From: Alistipes sp.
GTDB taxonomy: Bacteria > Bacteroidota > Bacteroidia > Bacteroidales > Rikenellaceae
Assembly: GCA_017380955.1 (NCBI GenBank)
Contig: JAFOCZ010000133.1
Coordinates: 1 to 14,321, forward strand
Direction: 5' to 3'
DNA length: 14,321 nucleotides
Below are positions 1 to 6,753 of this stretch, one piece after another; positions within the stretch are counted from its first letter, which is position 1, and each line of letters starts with the position of its first letter. The notes under the pieces were generated by a model that had not been told where the DNA came from, did not search any database, and worked only from the letters and a program-made list of their open reading frames with translations. The position numbers were made by a program, and so were the translations under genes.

Positions 1-1
1 G

Positions 2-295
2 GAGCACCTTGCGCTACCCAACAAGGAGGATGTGCGCAAGGGTGTCGTAGCCTTTAAACTTGCGGCACACGCGGCAGACCTTGCCAAGCAGCACCCAGGA
101 GCCATGGTGAGAGACAATGCGCTGAGCAAGGCGCGCTACGAGTTCCGCTGGAAGGACCAGTTCAACCTCAGCCTCGACCCAGAAAGGGCGTTGGAATACT
201 ACAAAACATCGAATAACGTGGGCGGCAAGTACTGCACAATGTGCGGACCTAACTTCTGCGCCATGAGGATTAGCCATACGCTATGCGAAGAGTAA
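2..295 (+). CDS. thiC: Phosphomethylpyrimidine synthase ThiC, C-terminal part
   Basis: Only the last 97 residues are in the window; the gene begins upstream of it. ThiC is a radical-SAM enzyme that rearranges 5-aminoimidazole ribotide into hydroxymethylpyrimidine phosphate, the pyrimidine half of thiamine. Directly visible are the family's end-of-protein features: a HAADLAKQHPGA stretch, the FRWKDQFNLSLDPERA stretch, and the CTMCGPNFC cluster-binding motif (CX2CX4C) close to the C-terminus, which holds the 4Fe-4S cluster. The reading frame is open from the first bases of the window to a TAA stop at 293-295. The thi4 gene starts 31 bp downstream on the same strand, so the two are probably one transcript. 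Any TPP riboswitch would lie upstream, outside the window. Identification is very secure; completeness cannot be judged. Confidence 0.97.
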   Translation, partial: EHLALPNKEDVRKGVVAFKLAAHAADLAKQHPGAMVRDNALSKARYEFRWKDQFNLSLDPERALEYYKTSNNVGGKYCTMCGPNFCAMRISHTLCEE

Positions 296-326
296 TTACC
301 CATAACCTTATAAACCAATTAAAATT

Positions 327-1097
327 ATGATTGAAAGAAACGTATCACACGGTATTATCTCCACCTATTTCAACAAGTTGGAGCGTAACTTAGACCTTGA
401 TGTAGCCATCGTTGGTGGTGGTCCTTCGGGTATCGTAGCGGCATACTATCTTGCCAAGGCAGGCTTGAAGGTGGCGCAGTTCGACCGTAAACTATCGCCA
501 GGCGGAGGTATGTGGGGCGGTGCTATGATGTTCAACCAGATTGTTGTTCAGGAGGAGGCGCTGCATATCATCAAGGAGTTCGACATCAACTTCGAGCAGT
601 ATGACGACCATCTCTATGTTATGGACTCGGTGGAGAGCACCTCGGCATTGCTCTATAAGGCTGTTCACGCCGGAGCGACAATCTTTAACTGCTACACCGT
701 GGAGGATGTAATCTTCAAGAACGATGTGGTAAGTGGCGTGGTGGTGAACTGGACTCCTGTGCTCAGGGAGGGTATGCACGTCGACCCTCTGAACATTATG
801 GCAAAGTGCGTAGTGGATGGCACAGGTCACGACAGCGAGATGTGCTGCACTGTGGCGCGTAAGAATGGCATTCGCCTGGCTACCGACAGCGGCGATGTCA
901 TCGGCGAGCGCTCGTTGGATGTTGTCGCTGGCGAGCAGGAGGTGGTAAATGGCACAAAGGAGATATACCCAGGTCTCTATGTTTGTGGTATGGCGGCCTC
1001 TGCCGTAAGTGGCACACCACGTATGGGTCCTATCTTTGGCGGTATGCTCCTCTCGGGCAAGAAGGTTGCAGACCTTATCATCGAAAAGTTGAAGTAG
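327..1097 (+). CDS. thi4: Thiazole synthase of the Thi4 family, His (sulfide-dependent) type
   Basis: 256 residues, full length for the family. Thi4 builds the ADP-bound thiazole half of thiamine from NAD, glycine and sulfur. An N-terminal dinucleotide-binding motif (VAIVGGGPSG, about residues 26-35) and the following GGGMWGGAMMFN stretch (59-70) are typical, as is the C-terminal RMGPIFGGMLLSG block (232-244). In yeast Thi4 the sulfur comes from Cys205 within the enzyme, which is thereby used up. Here the same place is His151 in the MHVDP motif, as in archaeal enzymes that use free sulfide and turn over many times. The iron ligands match by spacing: Asp153 and His168 lie 15 apart, like yeast Asp207 and His222. 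It sits between thiC and a ThiE/TenI-like gene, so a thiamine role is firm. The catalytic, sulfide-using mode is inferred from His151 and fits an anaerobe. Confidence 0.95.
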   Translation: MIERNVSHGIISTYFNKLERNLDLDVAIVGGGPSGIVAAYYLAKAGLKVAQFDRKLSPGGGMWGGAMMFNQIVVQEEALHIIKEFDINFEQYDDHLYVMDSVESTSALLYKAVHAGATIFNCYTVEDVIFKNDVVSGVVVNWTPVLREGMHVDPLNIMAKCVVDGTGHDSEMCCTVARKNGIRLATDSGDVIGERSLDVVAGEQEVVNGTKEIYPGLYVCGMAASAVSGTPRMGPIFGGMLLSGKKVADLIIEKLK

Positions 1098-1630
1098 TGA
1101 TACTTGTTGCTATTACAACGCCCAAGGTTACGGATGACGATGCCGCTATCATTGTGCGTCTGCTCAATAGTGGCATCGACATCATCCACCTCCGAAAGCC
1201 CGAGTCGACGATTGAGGAGTGTCGCAGGGTGCTCGAGCGGTTAGATGCGAGATATAGGTCAAAGATTGTTGTTCACGACTACCCAGTGCTATATGCCGAA
1301 TTCTCGCTAAAGGGTATACACCTAAACCGCAATATCACCTCATATTCTGATGATTATCGCGGTAATAGAAGTCGCTCCTGCCACACATTAGGGGAGGTGG
1401 TACGCTGTAAGGTTGATTATGACTACCTCTTACTAAGCCCTATCTTTGACAGTATCTCGAAGCAGGGCTATCGCTCGGGCTTTAGTGATGAGGAGTTACG
1501 CCGTGCCTCCGATGAGGGCATCATCGACCATAAGGTTATCGCCTTAGGCGGTGTGACACCCGAAAGGTTTGACTACATACGTTCGTTGAACTTTGGTGGC
1601 GTGGCGATGATGGGTGCTATATATAAATAA
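1097..1630 (+). CDS. ThiE/TenI-like thiamine phosphate synthase family protein
   Basis: 177 residues from the GTG at 1097, which shares its G with the TAG stop of thi4 (TAGTG), an arrangement for translational coupling. An open frame continues upstream to 983 but lies wholly inside thi4 and is not used here. The protein is a TIM-barrel of the ThiE/TenI superfamily: HLRKPE (31-36), HD (60-61), GIHLN (73-77), CHTLGE (95-100), SPIFDSISK (114-122), the phosphate-binding ALGGVT (149-154) and GGVAMMGAI (167-175). It is shorter than typical ThiE (about 210). Canonical ThiE has Asn-Asp where His60-Asp61 stand, and an Asp in the GVHLGQ.D region that I do not find here. This resembles a Bacteroidetes subgroup that I recall being annotated as thiamine phosphate synthase. 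The alternative is a TenI-type thiazole tautomerase, but Thi4 products should not need one. Thiamine context is secure; the exact reaction is open. Confidence 0.8.
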   Translation: MILVAITTPKVTDDDAAIIVRLLNSGIDIIHLRKPESTIEECRRVLERLDARYRSKIVVHDYPVLYAEFSLKGIHLNRNITSYSDDYRGNRSRSCHTLGEVVRCKVDYDYLLLSPIFDSISKQGYRSGFSDEELRRASDEGIIDHKVIALGGVTPERFDYIRSLNFGGVAMMGAIYK

Positions 1631-1651
1631 AGGTAGGCGCTCGCCTACCTT
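1630..1651. terminator. Symmetric hairpin terminator between convergent units
   Basis: A near-perfect inverted repeat (AAGGTAGGCG, two bases, CGCCTACCTT) starts on the last base of the ThiE/TenI-like stop codon and lies 15 bp from the permease stop on the other strand. The stem is 9-10 bp and GC-rich. Neither strand has a long T run after it, although the minus strand continues with a short T/A-rich stretch. It probably ends transcription from both sides. Location between convergent genes supports this; strength is inferred. Confidence 0.7.
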
Positions 1652-1666
1652 ATGTATATTAGTATT

Positions 1667-2950
1667 TTACTTCTCTCTAATCCATAGCCACAGATCGCGC
1701 CAAGAGTTGCGCTTGCCGTGCATAAAGATTCCCACGCGGAAAATCTTTGAGGCGATGAACGTGGTGGCAACAAACGATGCATAGAGTATCACCACCGAGA
1801 GCACAATCTCCCACGTAGCGATGCCCAGAGGTATGCGTGCTATCATCACGATAGGCGAGGTGAAGGGTATCATCGACGACCAGAAGGCGATAGGCGAGTT
1901 AGGGTCGTTGAAGACCGACATCATAATGATAATGGCCAGGATGATAGGTATCATAATTATGGAGTTGAACTGCTGGCTATCCTGGATAGAGTCCACCGCC
2001 GAGCCTGCTGCGGCATACAACGATGCGTAGAGCAGGAATCCTCCGAGGATGAAGAGCGTGAGGTAGACAAACAGCGAGGCGAGATATCCCGTATCGGTGA
2101 TTGTGCCGAGTGCCGCGCCAAGCATCATATCGTTTGCCGCCACGACATCTGCCGAGAATACCACAGGCACGAGGAACTTAGATGCCGAGAGCACGAGGAG
2201 TGCCCATATGCCAATCTGTGTGAGGGCTACGGCGGCGATGCCGAGAATCTTACCCATCATAAGTTGGAATGGTGTGCAACTTGTGACCATAACATCTATG
2301 ACGCGCGAAGACTTCTCCTCGACAACCGAGGTGAGCACCATCTGACCATAGAGGATGATAATCATATAGAGCATCATACCCAGCACTATGCCGAGGATGT
2401 AGTTCACGCCGGTGGATGTAGACTCCATCATCTCCTCCTCGCCACTGCCGTCGTTGAGGTATGTGGCAAGAGAGATGTTGGTCTCTATGTTGGCGAGAAT
2501 CTCCTCGAGGTTGTCGATGTTGTATGCCTTCAACTTCTCACGCTCCACGATGCTCTCAATCTGTGCTGCGATGTTCTCCTCGAGCATCATAGATGATGAA
2601 CTGTTGGTGATAAGTTGCACAGAGTCACGAGCCTCTATCGTCTCGCCGATATACAACACTCCGAAGATGCCGCTCTCGGCGTTGTAGATGTTACAAGCCT
2701 CGCTTTTGCTCATCCCCGTCTCGCGGATAAACGTCACCTCGGGGGTTTCATAGAGGTTGTCTGCGATAAGCCCCGAGCGGTCTACGACTACCACCTGCTT
2801 CTGGTCGCTGGTGTTGTAGAGCATAACGAGCGATGGCGCTACCATCATCGCTATCATAAACAGCGGCATCAGCAGCGTAACGATTATAAACGACTTCTTG
2901 CGGACACGCTCCAGGTATTCGCGCGATATAATAAGGTATATGTTCTTCAT
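1667..2950 (-). CDS. ABC exporter permease, NatB-like (ABC-2 family)
   Basis: 427 residues from the ATG at 2950. A GTG nine bases further upstream (2959) would add three residues; the ATG gives the usual start of this family (MKNIYLIISREYLERVRKKS). Topology is that of NatB/YhaP-type permeases: one N-terminal membrane segment (about 21-45), a large extracytoplasmic domain (about 46-183), then a cluster of hydrophobic segments from about 184 to 405 and a short basic tail. The EEKSSRVIDVMVTS stretch (about 211-224) just after the second segment is the conserved cytoplasmic loop that contacts the ATPase. It follows the ATPase gene with about 18 bp between stop and ATG, so the pair forms one exporter. 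Family members export sodium, peptides or lipid-like compounds; the substrate here cannot be read from sequence. Confidence 0.9.
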   Translation of the reverse strand: MKNIYLIISREYLERVRKKSFIIVTLLMPLFMIAMMVAPSLVMLYNTSDQKQVVVVDRSGLIADNLYETPEVTFIRETGMSKSEACNIYNAESGIFGVLYIGETIEARDSVQLITNSSSSMMLEENIAAQIESIVEREKLKAYNIDNLEEILANIETNISLATYLNDGSGEEEMMESTSTGVNYILGIVLGMMLYMIIILYGQMVLTSVVEEKSSRVIDVMVTSCTPFQLMMGKILGIAAVALTQIGIWALLVLSASKFLVPVVFSADVVAANDMMLGAALGTITDTGYLASLFVYLTLFILGGFLLYASLYAAAGSAVDSIQDSQQFNSIIMIPIILAIIIMMSVFNDPNSPIAFWSSMIPFTSPIVMIARIPLGIATWEIVLSVVILYASFVATTFIASKIFRVGIFMHGKRNSWRDLWLWIREK

Positions 2951-2968
2951 ACTCTTCACTCTTTAGCG

Positions 2969-3895
2969 TTATAAAGTGCCATTTACGGTGCGAATAAAAA
3001 TATCGTTCATCGATGGTATTACCTCGTTCAGCGAGCGGAGGTTGCAGCGGTCGTTGAGTGCTGCGATAACACCACGAACATCCTCGTCATTGGGGATGTG
3101 GATGCGTGTTTGGGTGTAGCCGCCCACAGTGCCACGGCTCTCGGTGGTGCGTGTGGCGAGGTTGCCCAAAGCCGCCAGGAACTCCTCCTCCGAGGCACGA
3201 TACAACACCTCGAAGTTGTTACCTCCGGCGGTGCGACGTATCTCCTCCACCGATCCCGAGAGTATGTTTCGCGACTTGTTGATGAGGGTTATGTGGTCGC
3301 AAATTTCCTCTACGGATGCCATATTGTGTGTCGAGAATATCACCGTAGCACCACGGTCACGGAGTCCGAGAATCTCCTCCTTGAGCAGGTTGGCATTTAT
3401 GGGGTCGAAACCCGAGAATGGCTCGTCGAAAATCAGAAGTTTGGGCTCGTGGACCACGGTGGCTATAAACTGCACCTTCTGCGCCATACCCTTCGACAAA
3501 TCCTCCACCTTGCGATCCCACCACTCGGCGATGTTGAGCCTCTTAAACCACGCGCGCAGACGACGCTCCGCCTCGCGGCTGTCGAGACCCTTCAGGCGTG
3601 CGAAGAATATAGCCTGCTCGCCCACACGCATCTTCTTATACAATCCACGCTCCTCGGGCATATAGCCAATGTGGAACACATCCTCGGCAGTCAGTGGCTT
3701 GCCGTCGAGAAGCACACGTCCTGCATCGGCCATCGTTATGCGTGTTATGATGCGTATCAGCGTGGTCTTACCCGCACCATTAGGGCCTAAAAGCCCATAC
3801 ACTGCACCACGAGGTATCTCCAACGAGACATCGTCGAGGGCCTTGTGTCCTGTGTAACTCTTCGACACATTTTCAATCTTGAGAATCGTATCCAT
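2969..3895 (-). CDS. ABC exporter ATP-binding protein, NatA-like
   Basis: 308 residues. All nucleotide-binding elements are present: Walker A GPNGAGKTT (37-45), the MPEERGLY stretch in the Q-loop region (79-86) typical of NatA-like proteins, ABC signature LSKGM (133-137), Walker B LLIFDEP (153-159), D-loop GFD (162-164) and switch His190 in STHNM. The last ~90 residues form an extra C-terminal domain as in other NatA/CcmA-like ATPases with DUF4162-type tails. It energises the permease encoded immediately downstream on the same strand. A promoter at 4044-4075 and a leader of about 140 nt lie upstream. ATPase identity is secure. The transported compound is unknown. Confidence 0.95.
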   Translation of the reverse strand: MDTILKIENVSKSYTGHKALDDVSLEIPRGAVYGLLGPNGAGKTTLIRIITRITMADAGRVLLDGKPLTAEDVFHIGYMPEERGLYKKMRVGEQAIFFARLKGLDSREAERRLRAWFKRLNIAEWWDRKVEDLSKGMAQKVQFIATVVHEPKLLIFDEPFSGFDPINANLLKEEILGLRDRGATVIFSTHNMASVEEICDHITLINKSRNILSGSVEEIRRTAGGNNFEVLYRASEEEFLAALGNLATRTTESRGTVGGYTQTRIHIPNDEDVRGVIAALNDRCNLRSLNEVIPSMNDIFIRTVNGTL

Positions 3896-3968
3896 CCTAT
3901 CTCTCTTTAATATTGTTTCTATGTTTGCGCTCGCCTCATTATGTAGGGTTGTGGTGTAGGTAATCGTT

Positions 3969-3994
3969 GTAACTACCCCCCCCCAGTGAGTTAC
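3969..3994 (-). other. Leader hairpin with G9 tract in its loop
   Basis: Within the predicted 5' leader of the ABC exporter operon, GTAACT (3969-3974) and AGTTAC (3989-3994) form a 6-bp inverted repeat. The loop holds nine consecutive C on the plus strand (3976-3984), so G9 in the mRNA. Such a tract could change length by slippage or fold with other G runs. A regulatory role is inference. Confidence 0.45.
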
Positions 3995-4043
3995 GGTCGT
4001 TTGTGTGGTATAAATACGCGAACTATCAGTATATTACCTTATG

Positions 4044-4075
4044 CAAATATATGATTTTTTTCTTATTATCGCAAA
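4044..4075 (-). promoter_or_regulatory. Bacteroidetes-type promoter of the ABC exporter operon
   Basis: Read on the minus strand: a -33 TTTG element (4072-4075), a 20-bp A-rich spacer, and a -7 TATATTTG element (4044-4051) that matches the Bacteroidetes consensus TAnnTTTG exactly. The predicted start of transcription is near 4038, giving a 5' leader of about 140 nt before the ATPase gene. The plus-strand stretch 3896-4142 holds this promoter, the leader hairpin and the terminator of the next unit, and no gene I can support. Confidence 0.75.
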
Positions 4076-4083
4076 TTTCGCAC

Positions 4084-4117
4084 AAAAAAAACTGCTCGGC
4101 ACCTAAGCACCGAGCAG
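4084..4117 (-). terminator. Intrinsic terminator of the surface lipoprotein unit
   Basis: On the minus strand an 8-bp GC-rich stem (CTGCTCGG with CCGAGCAG, loop of 10) is followed directly by eight T. It lies 26 bp after the lipoprotein stop codon. This is a textbook factor-independent terminator. Confidence 0.9.
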
Positions 4118-4142
4118 CAGATAGATTGGATTATGGGGAAAA

Positions 4143-6269
4143 TTATTTCACGCTCCAGGTACCACCACCCTTATCCCAAGTGCCAGCCTTAACGGTATAG
4201 AGATTCTTACCGTCGGTTGGGGTCTTGAGGTCAGATGTCTGATTCCACTTGTTATTCCAGTTGTTAGCAGTTGTCGATGGGTTCATACGACAGAAGATGA
4301 TGTTGCAACCGTAGTCGTAACCCTCTGGGAGATGTGCCTCGTATGTGCCATCACCAACAGCGGTCATACTTACCCACTTCTCACCTGTTGTGCCACCCCA
4401 GAAGTATGCAGCAAAACGAGCATTAGACTGCGTCCAGTTAGAGTTAGGCTTGAGATAAACAACTTTCTCGGTTACCTCAGGCTCCTCCTGCTTTGGCTCC
4501 TCACCGTTTACGGTCTGCAGTGTAGCGTTAGCATAGTCGGTACCTGCTACCATAATATATATATTCTTGGTAGAGATATTAAAGTAGATATCGTATGTGC
4601 CATCAGCCTCAAGACACATATCTGCACCCTCCTTTTGTGTAGTGATATAGTGGTTTGCCTTGATGTAGTTTACATTACCAGCACCATACTTATCTGCCCA
4701 ATCTGTTGATGGTTTACGTACAAGGAAGCCCTCTGCAGCCTTAAGTGCAACATTCTTCAAAACTACGACATCTGCATCGGTTGTTGTAAGCATAGTCTTA
4801 TCTACCCAGTTGCTAAACGCACCAACAAGAGCCCACTCTGAATTCTCGCCTGGAGTCACCTCCTCTGGCTGTCCTGGCTCCTCGCCACCATCTGGAACGA
4901 GTGTGCCGTTTGCTGTCTGCTCTGTAGCAGTGGTGTAATCACCCTCAGCATCTACAAGATAGAGTTTGCTATACTCAGCGCCCTCAGCATACTCGAAGTA
5001 TACGTCGTATGAGCCGCTCTTGGCAACAACGATGTTAGCACCATTGAAGTATGCCTTCATCCACTTGTTAGCCTCGAGGTTGGTGATACCACCACCATAA
5101 CTTGTATCCCAAGTCTTTGAGTCCTTAATCTTAATCTCGTCACCCGCCTTAAGTTCAACGCCCTTAGCAACAAAGAGGTTAGCAGTGTCGGTAGCAGTCA
5201 TAAGAGTGTCGCCCCAGTTGTTGAACGAGCCTGCCAAAGACCAAGTGATAGGCTCAACCTCAGGCATCTCAGGAGTTGCGCTACCAGCAGCCACGATGCA
5301 GTACATAGAGCGTGCAGGTGCGAAGTATACATCATAAGCAGCCGCATCAGCAGTCTTAATGTCGTTATCGCCAGAGTACAACCACTCGCCGCTTGCTACA
5401 GCAGTAGTAGTCTTGCTACCCTTAGCACCATCCCAGCCCTTGTTCTGAACGAACTTGAAACCGTCGTTGAGTTTTGTAAGGTTGAATGCTACGAGCATAT
5501 CACCTACCTCATACATAGGCTCTGGAGTGCCAGCAGTCCAATCGTTGAAGGCACCAGCAATACCCCATTTAGCAGATACTGCATAAGGCAAGCCCAACTC
5601 GCCGAGGTTGTAGATCTTCTTTGCATCGAGGTCCAATGTCTTCTCCTTGCACTTCTCGCCGTTGATTGAGTAACTCAAAGTTACATCGCTTTCAGTCTTG
5701 ATTGCTACCCATACATCCTCGCCCGCAGGGAGTGTGATGGTATTACGCACCTGACCATTGTAGTCGAAGATCTGTGCTGAAGCATCGAGGGTAACCTCAT
5801 AATCAGATGAGTAGCGCAAGAAGGCGCTCTTAACCTGGAGGTTTACGCCCTCTGCAGGGTCGAATGCGTCAACAGTAGCCTCGATATGACCACCAGCCTT
5901 ACCCTTCTTGCTGTTCAAAGTGTTGCCATCAGTGTCGTGTGTCAACTTGATAGTAACTTTCTTGCCAACCAAATCCTTAACGCCGTCGTTAGTGCAGACA
6001 AAGTGGTTCTTGTTCTCTACGCTGTTCTTAAAGTCGTAGCGAGACCAACCAGACACGACAGACAATGTCTCGTTACCTGTCCATACGGTGTCCCACTTTT
6101 TTGTGCCCTCGTTGAAGACAACGTCGGTACGAGTCTCATTAGTCTCGATAGTTGCCTCGAAAGACAATCCTGCCTCTGGGGTGACAACCTCTACATCTAC
6201 GTCGTTGCACGCTGCTGCACCAAAGATAACCATTGCAGCAAGCATCAAATTCCAAAACTTCTTCATCAT
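4143..6269 (-). CDS. Multidomain surface glycan-binding lipoprotein, SusF-like
   Basis: 708 residues from the ATG at 6269; a second ATG follows at once. An open frame continues to 6335 but overlaps the small gene upstream, and the lipoprotein signal peptide begins at 6269: MMKK, a hydrophobic core, and Cys21 in GAAAC. Acidic residues after the Cys (NDVDVEV) suit export to the cell surface. Residues ~35-227 resemble the start of fimbrillin-like proteins (TRTDVVF...W near 47-60, KIYNLGELG at 218-226). Three repeats follow, each opening with W.(I/L)(A/V)G.F..W (about 235-328, 343-455, 479-589), like the SusE/SusF sandwich domains; a Pro/Glu-rich linker (about 459-475) precedes the third. Residues ~602-708 (VVYLKPNSNW, IIFCRMNPSTTANNW, TWDKGGGTW) resemble a CBM26-type starch-binding module. 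It probably binds a glucan or related glycan. No SusC/SusD pair is present in the window. The fimbrillin assignment is the weaker part. Confidence 0.82.
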   Translation of the reverse strand: MMKKFWNLMLAAMVIFGAAACNDVDVEVVTPEAGLSFEATIETNETRTDVVFNEGTKKWDTVWTGNETLSVVSGWSRYDFKNSVENKNHFVCTNDGVKDLVGKKVTIKLTHDTDGNTLNSKKGKAGGHIEATVDAFDPAEGVNLQVKSAFLRYSSDYEVTLDASAQIFDYNGQVRNTITLPAGEDVWVAIKTESDVTLSYSINGEKCKEKTLDLDAKKIYNLGELGLPYAVSAKWGIAGAFNDWTAGTPEPMYEVGDMLVAFNLTKLNDGFKFVQNKGWDGAKGSKTTTAVASGEWLYSGDNDIKTADAAAYDVYFAPARSMYCIVAAGSATPEMPEVEPITWSLAGSFNNWGDTLMTATDTANLFVAKGVELKAGDEIKIKDSKTWDTSYGGGITNLEANKWMKAYFNGANIVVAKSGSYDVYFEYAEGAEYSKLYLVDAEGDYTTATEQTANGTLVPDGGEEPGQPEEVTPGENSEWALVGAFSNWVDKTMLTTTDADVVVLKNVALKAAEGFLVRKPSTDWADKYGAGNVNYIKANHYITTQKEGADMCLEADGTYDIYFNISTKNIYIMVAGTDYANATLQTVNGEEPKQEEPEVTEKVVYLKPNSNWTQSNARFAAYFWGGTTGEKWVSMTAVGDGTYEAHLPEGYDYGCNIIFCRMNPSTTANNWNNKWNQTSDLKTPTDGKNLYTVKAGTWDKGGGTWSVK

Positions 6270-6297
6270 AGTCTCTCTTTTGGGGTTAAACATAGGG

Positions 6298-6465
6298 TTA
6301 CCACTCGACATCCTCCTCGTCGTAACTTGTGCCATCGCCTAAGCCAAAGCCGTCACTTGAGAGTTCGAAGCCGCGCTCTACGCTAATCTCTACGATGTCC
6401 AAACGGGGGGCATCATAATTGGAATGAGACATTGTCTCAATCATCATAAAGTTTTTACTTTTCAT
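6298..6465 (-). CDS. Small 55-residue protein upstream of surface lipoprotein
   Basis: An ATG at 6465 opens a 55-residue frame ending in TAA at 6298-6300. The protein begins MKSKNFMMIETMSHSN, has a central APRLDIVEISVERGFELSS stretch (19-37), a Gly/Ser-rich part and an acidic end (DEEDVEW). There is no signal peptide or membrane segment. It lies 28 bp before the lipoprotein start and 47 bp after a TACCTTTG promoter element, so it is the first gene of that unit. Small proteins with a 'P.L.I..I.VE.GF..S' core and an acidic Trp-ending tail are, as I recall, common ahead of fimbrillin-like and lipoprotein genes in Bacteroidales; their function is unknown to me. Later ATGs at residues 7, 8 and 12 are possible starts. 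The lack of stops, the promoter and the spacing support a real gene. Confidence 0.72.
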   Translation of the reverse strand: MKSKNFMMIETMSHSNYDAPRLDIVEISVERGFELSSDGFGLGDGTSYDEEDVEW

Positions 6466-6512
6466 TTGTAGGTATTTTTAAGTTTATTTGCTTTACATTA
6501 TTCCATTAATAA

Positions 6513-6520
6513 CAAAGGTA
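6513..6520 (-). promoter_or_regulatory. Promoter -7 element of small gene and lipoprotein
   Basis: TACCTTTG on the minus strand matches the Bacteroidetes -7 consensus TAnnTTTG. It gives a leader of about 40 nt before the ATG at 6465. No good TTTG lies 19-21 bp further upstream, so the -33 element is weak or absent. The divergent intergenic stretch 6466-6753 holds this element and the plus-strand promoter at 6702-6733, and no gene. Confidence 0.55.
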
Positions 6521-6701
6521 CGAATTATTAGATGAAATGTGTTGAGAAATCGATGAAATTTGTATGAATTGGCGTATTTGAAGGATGAACGGCATAAAAT
6601 GTAAAACCAATGAGCAGCGGTGAATATCACAATTACCACCCTTTGGGTTGGAGTATGGCGTTTTTGCTATTGATGACAGGGGGTATGTTGCGAGAAATGA
6701 T

Positions 6702-6733
6702 TTTGCTCGTTTGGCAATTTTTTAGTAACTTTG
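6702..6733 (+). promoter_or_regulatory. Bacteroidetes-type promoter of the outer-membrane peptidase gene
   Basis: TTTG at 6702-6705, a spacer of 20 bp and TAACTTTG at 6726-6733 match both promoter elements and their usual spacing. Transcription should start near 6738-6740, only about 10-15 nt before the first possible start codons (GTG 6748, ATG 6754), so the mRNA leader is very short. Confidence 0.7.
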
Positions 6734-6753
6734 TCCGAATTATATAGGTGCTT

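Noticed and set aside
983..1096. Upstream extension of the ThiE/TenI-like frame inside thi4
   Set aside because: It lies in another frame of a strongly conserved thi4 C-terminus, and the family start (ILVAITTPK) begins at the GTG at 1097.
3098..3790. 230-residue open frame opposite the ABC ATPase gene
   Set aside because: It is an antisense shadow of a conserved ATPase and shows no domain, promoter or signal peptide.
4003..4200. 65-residue plus-strand frame
   Set aside because: It runs through the promoter of the ABC operon, the intrinsic terminator and the antisense of the lipoprotein end; no start signal supports it.
6270..6335. N-terminal extension of the lipoprotein frame
   Set aside because: It overlaps the small gene in another frame and would bury the lipoprotein signal peptide, which must be at the N-terminus.
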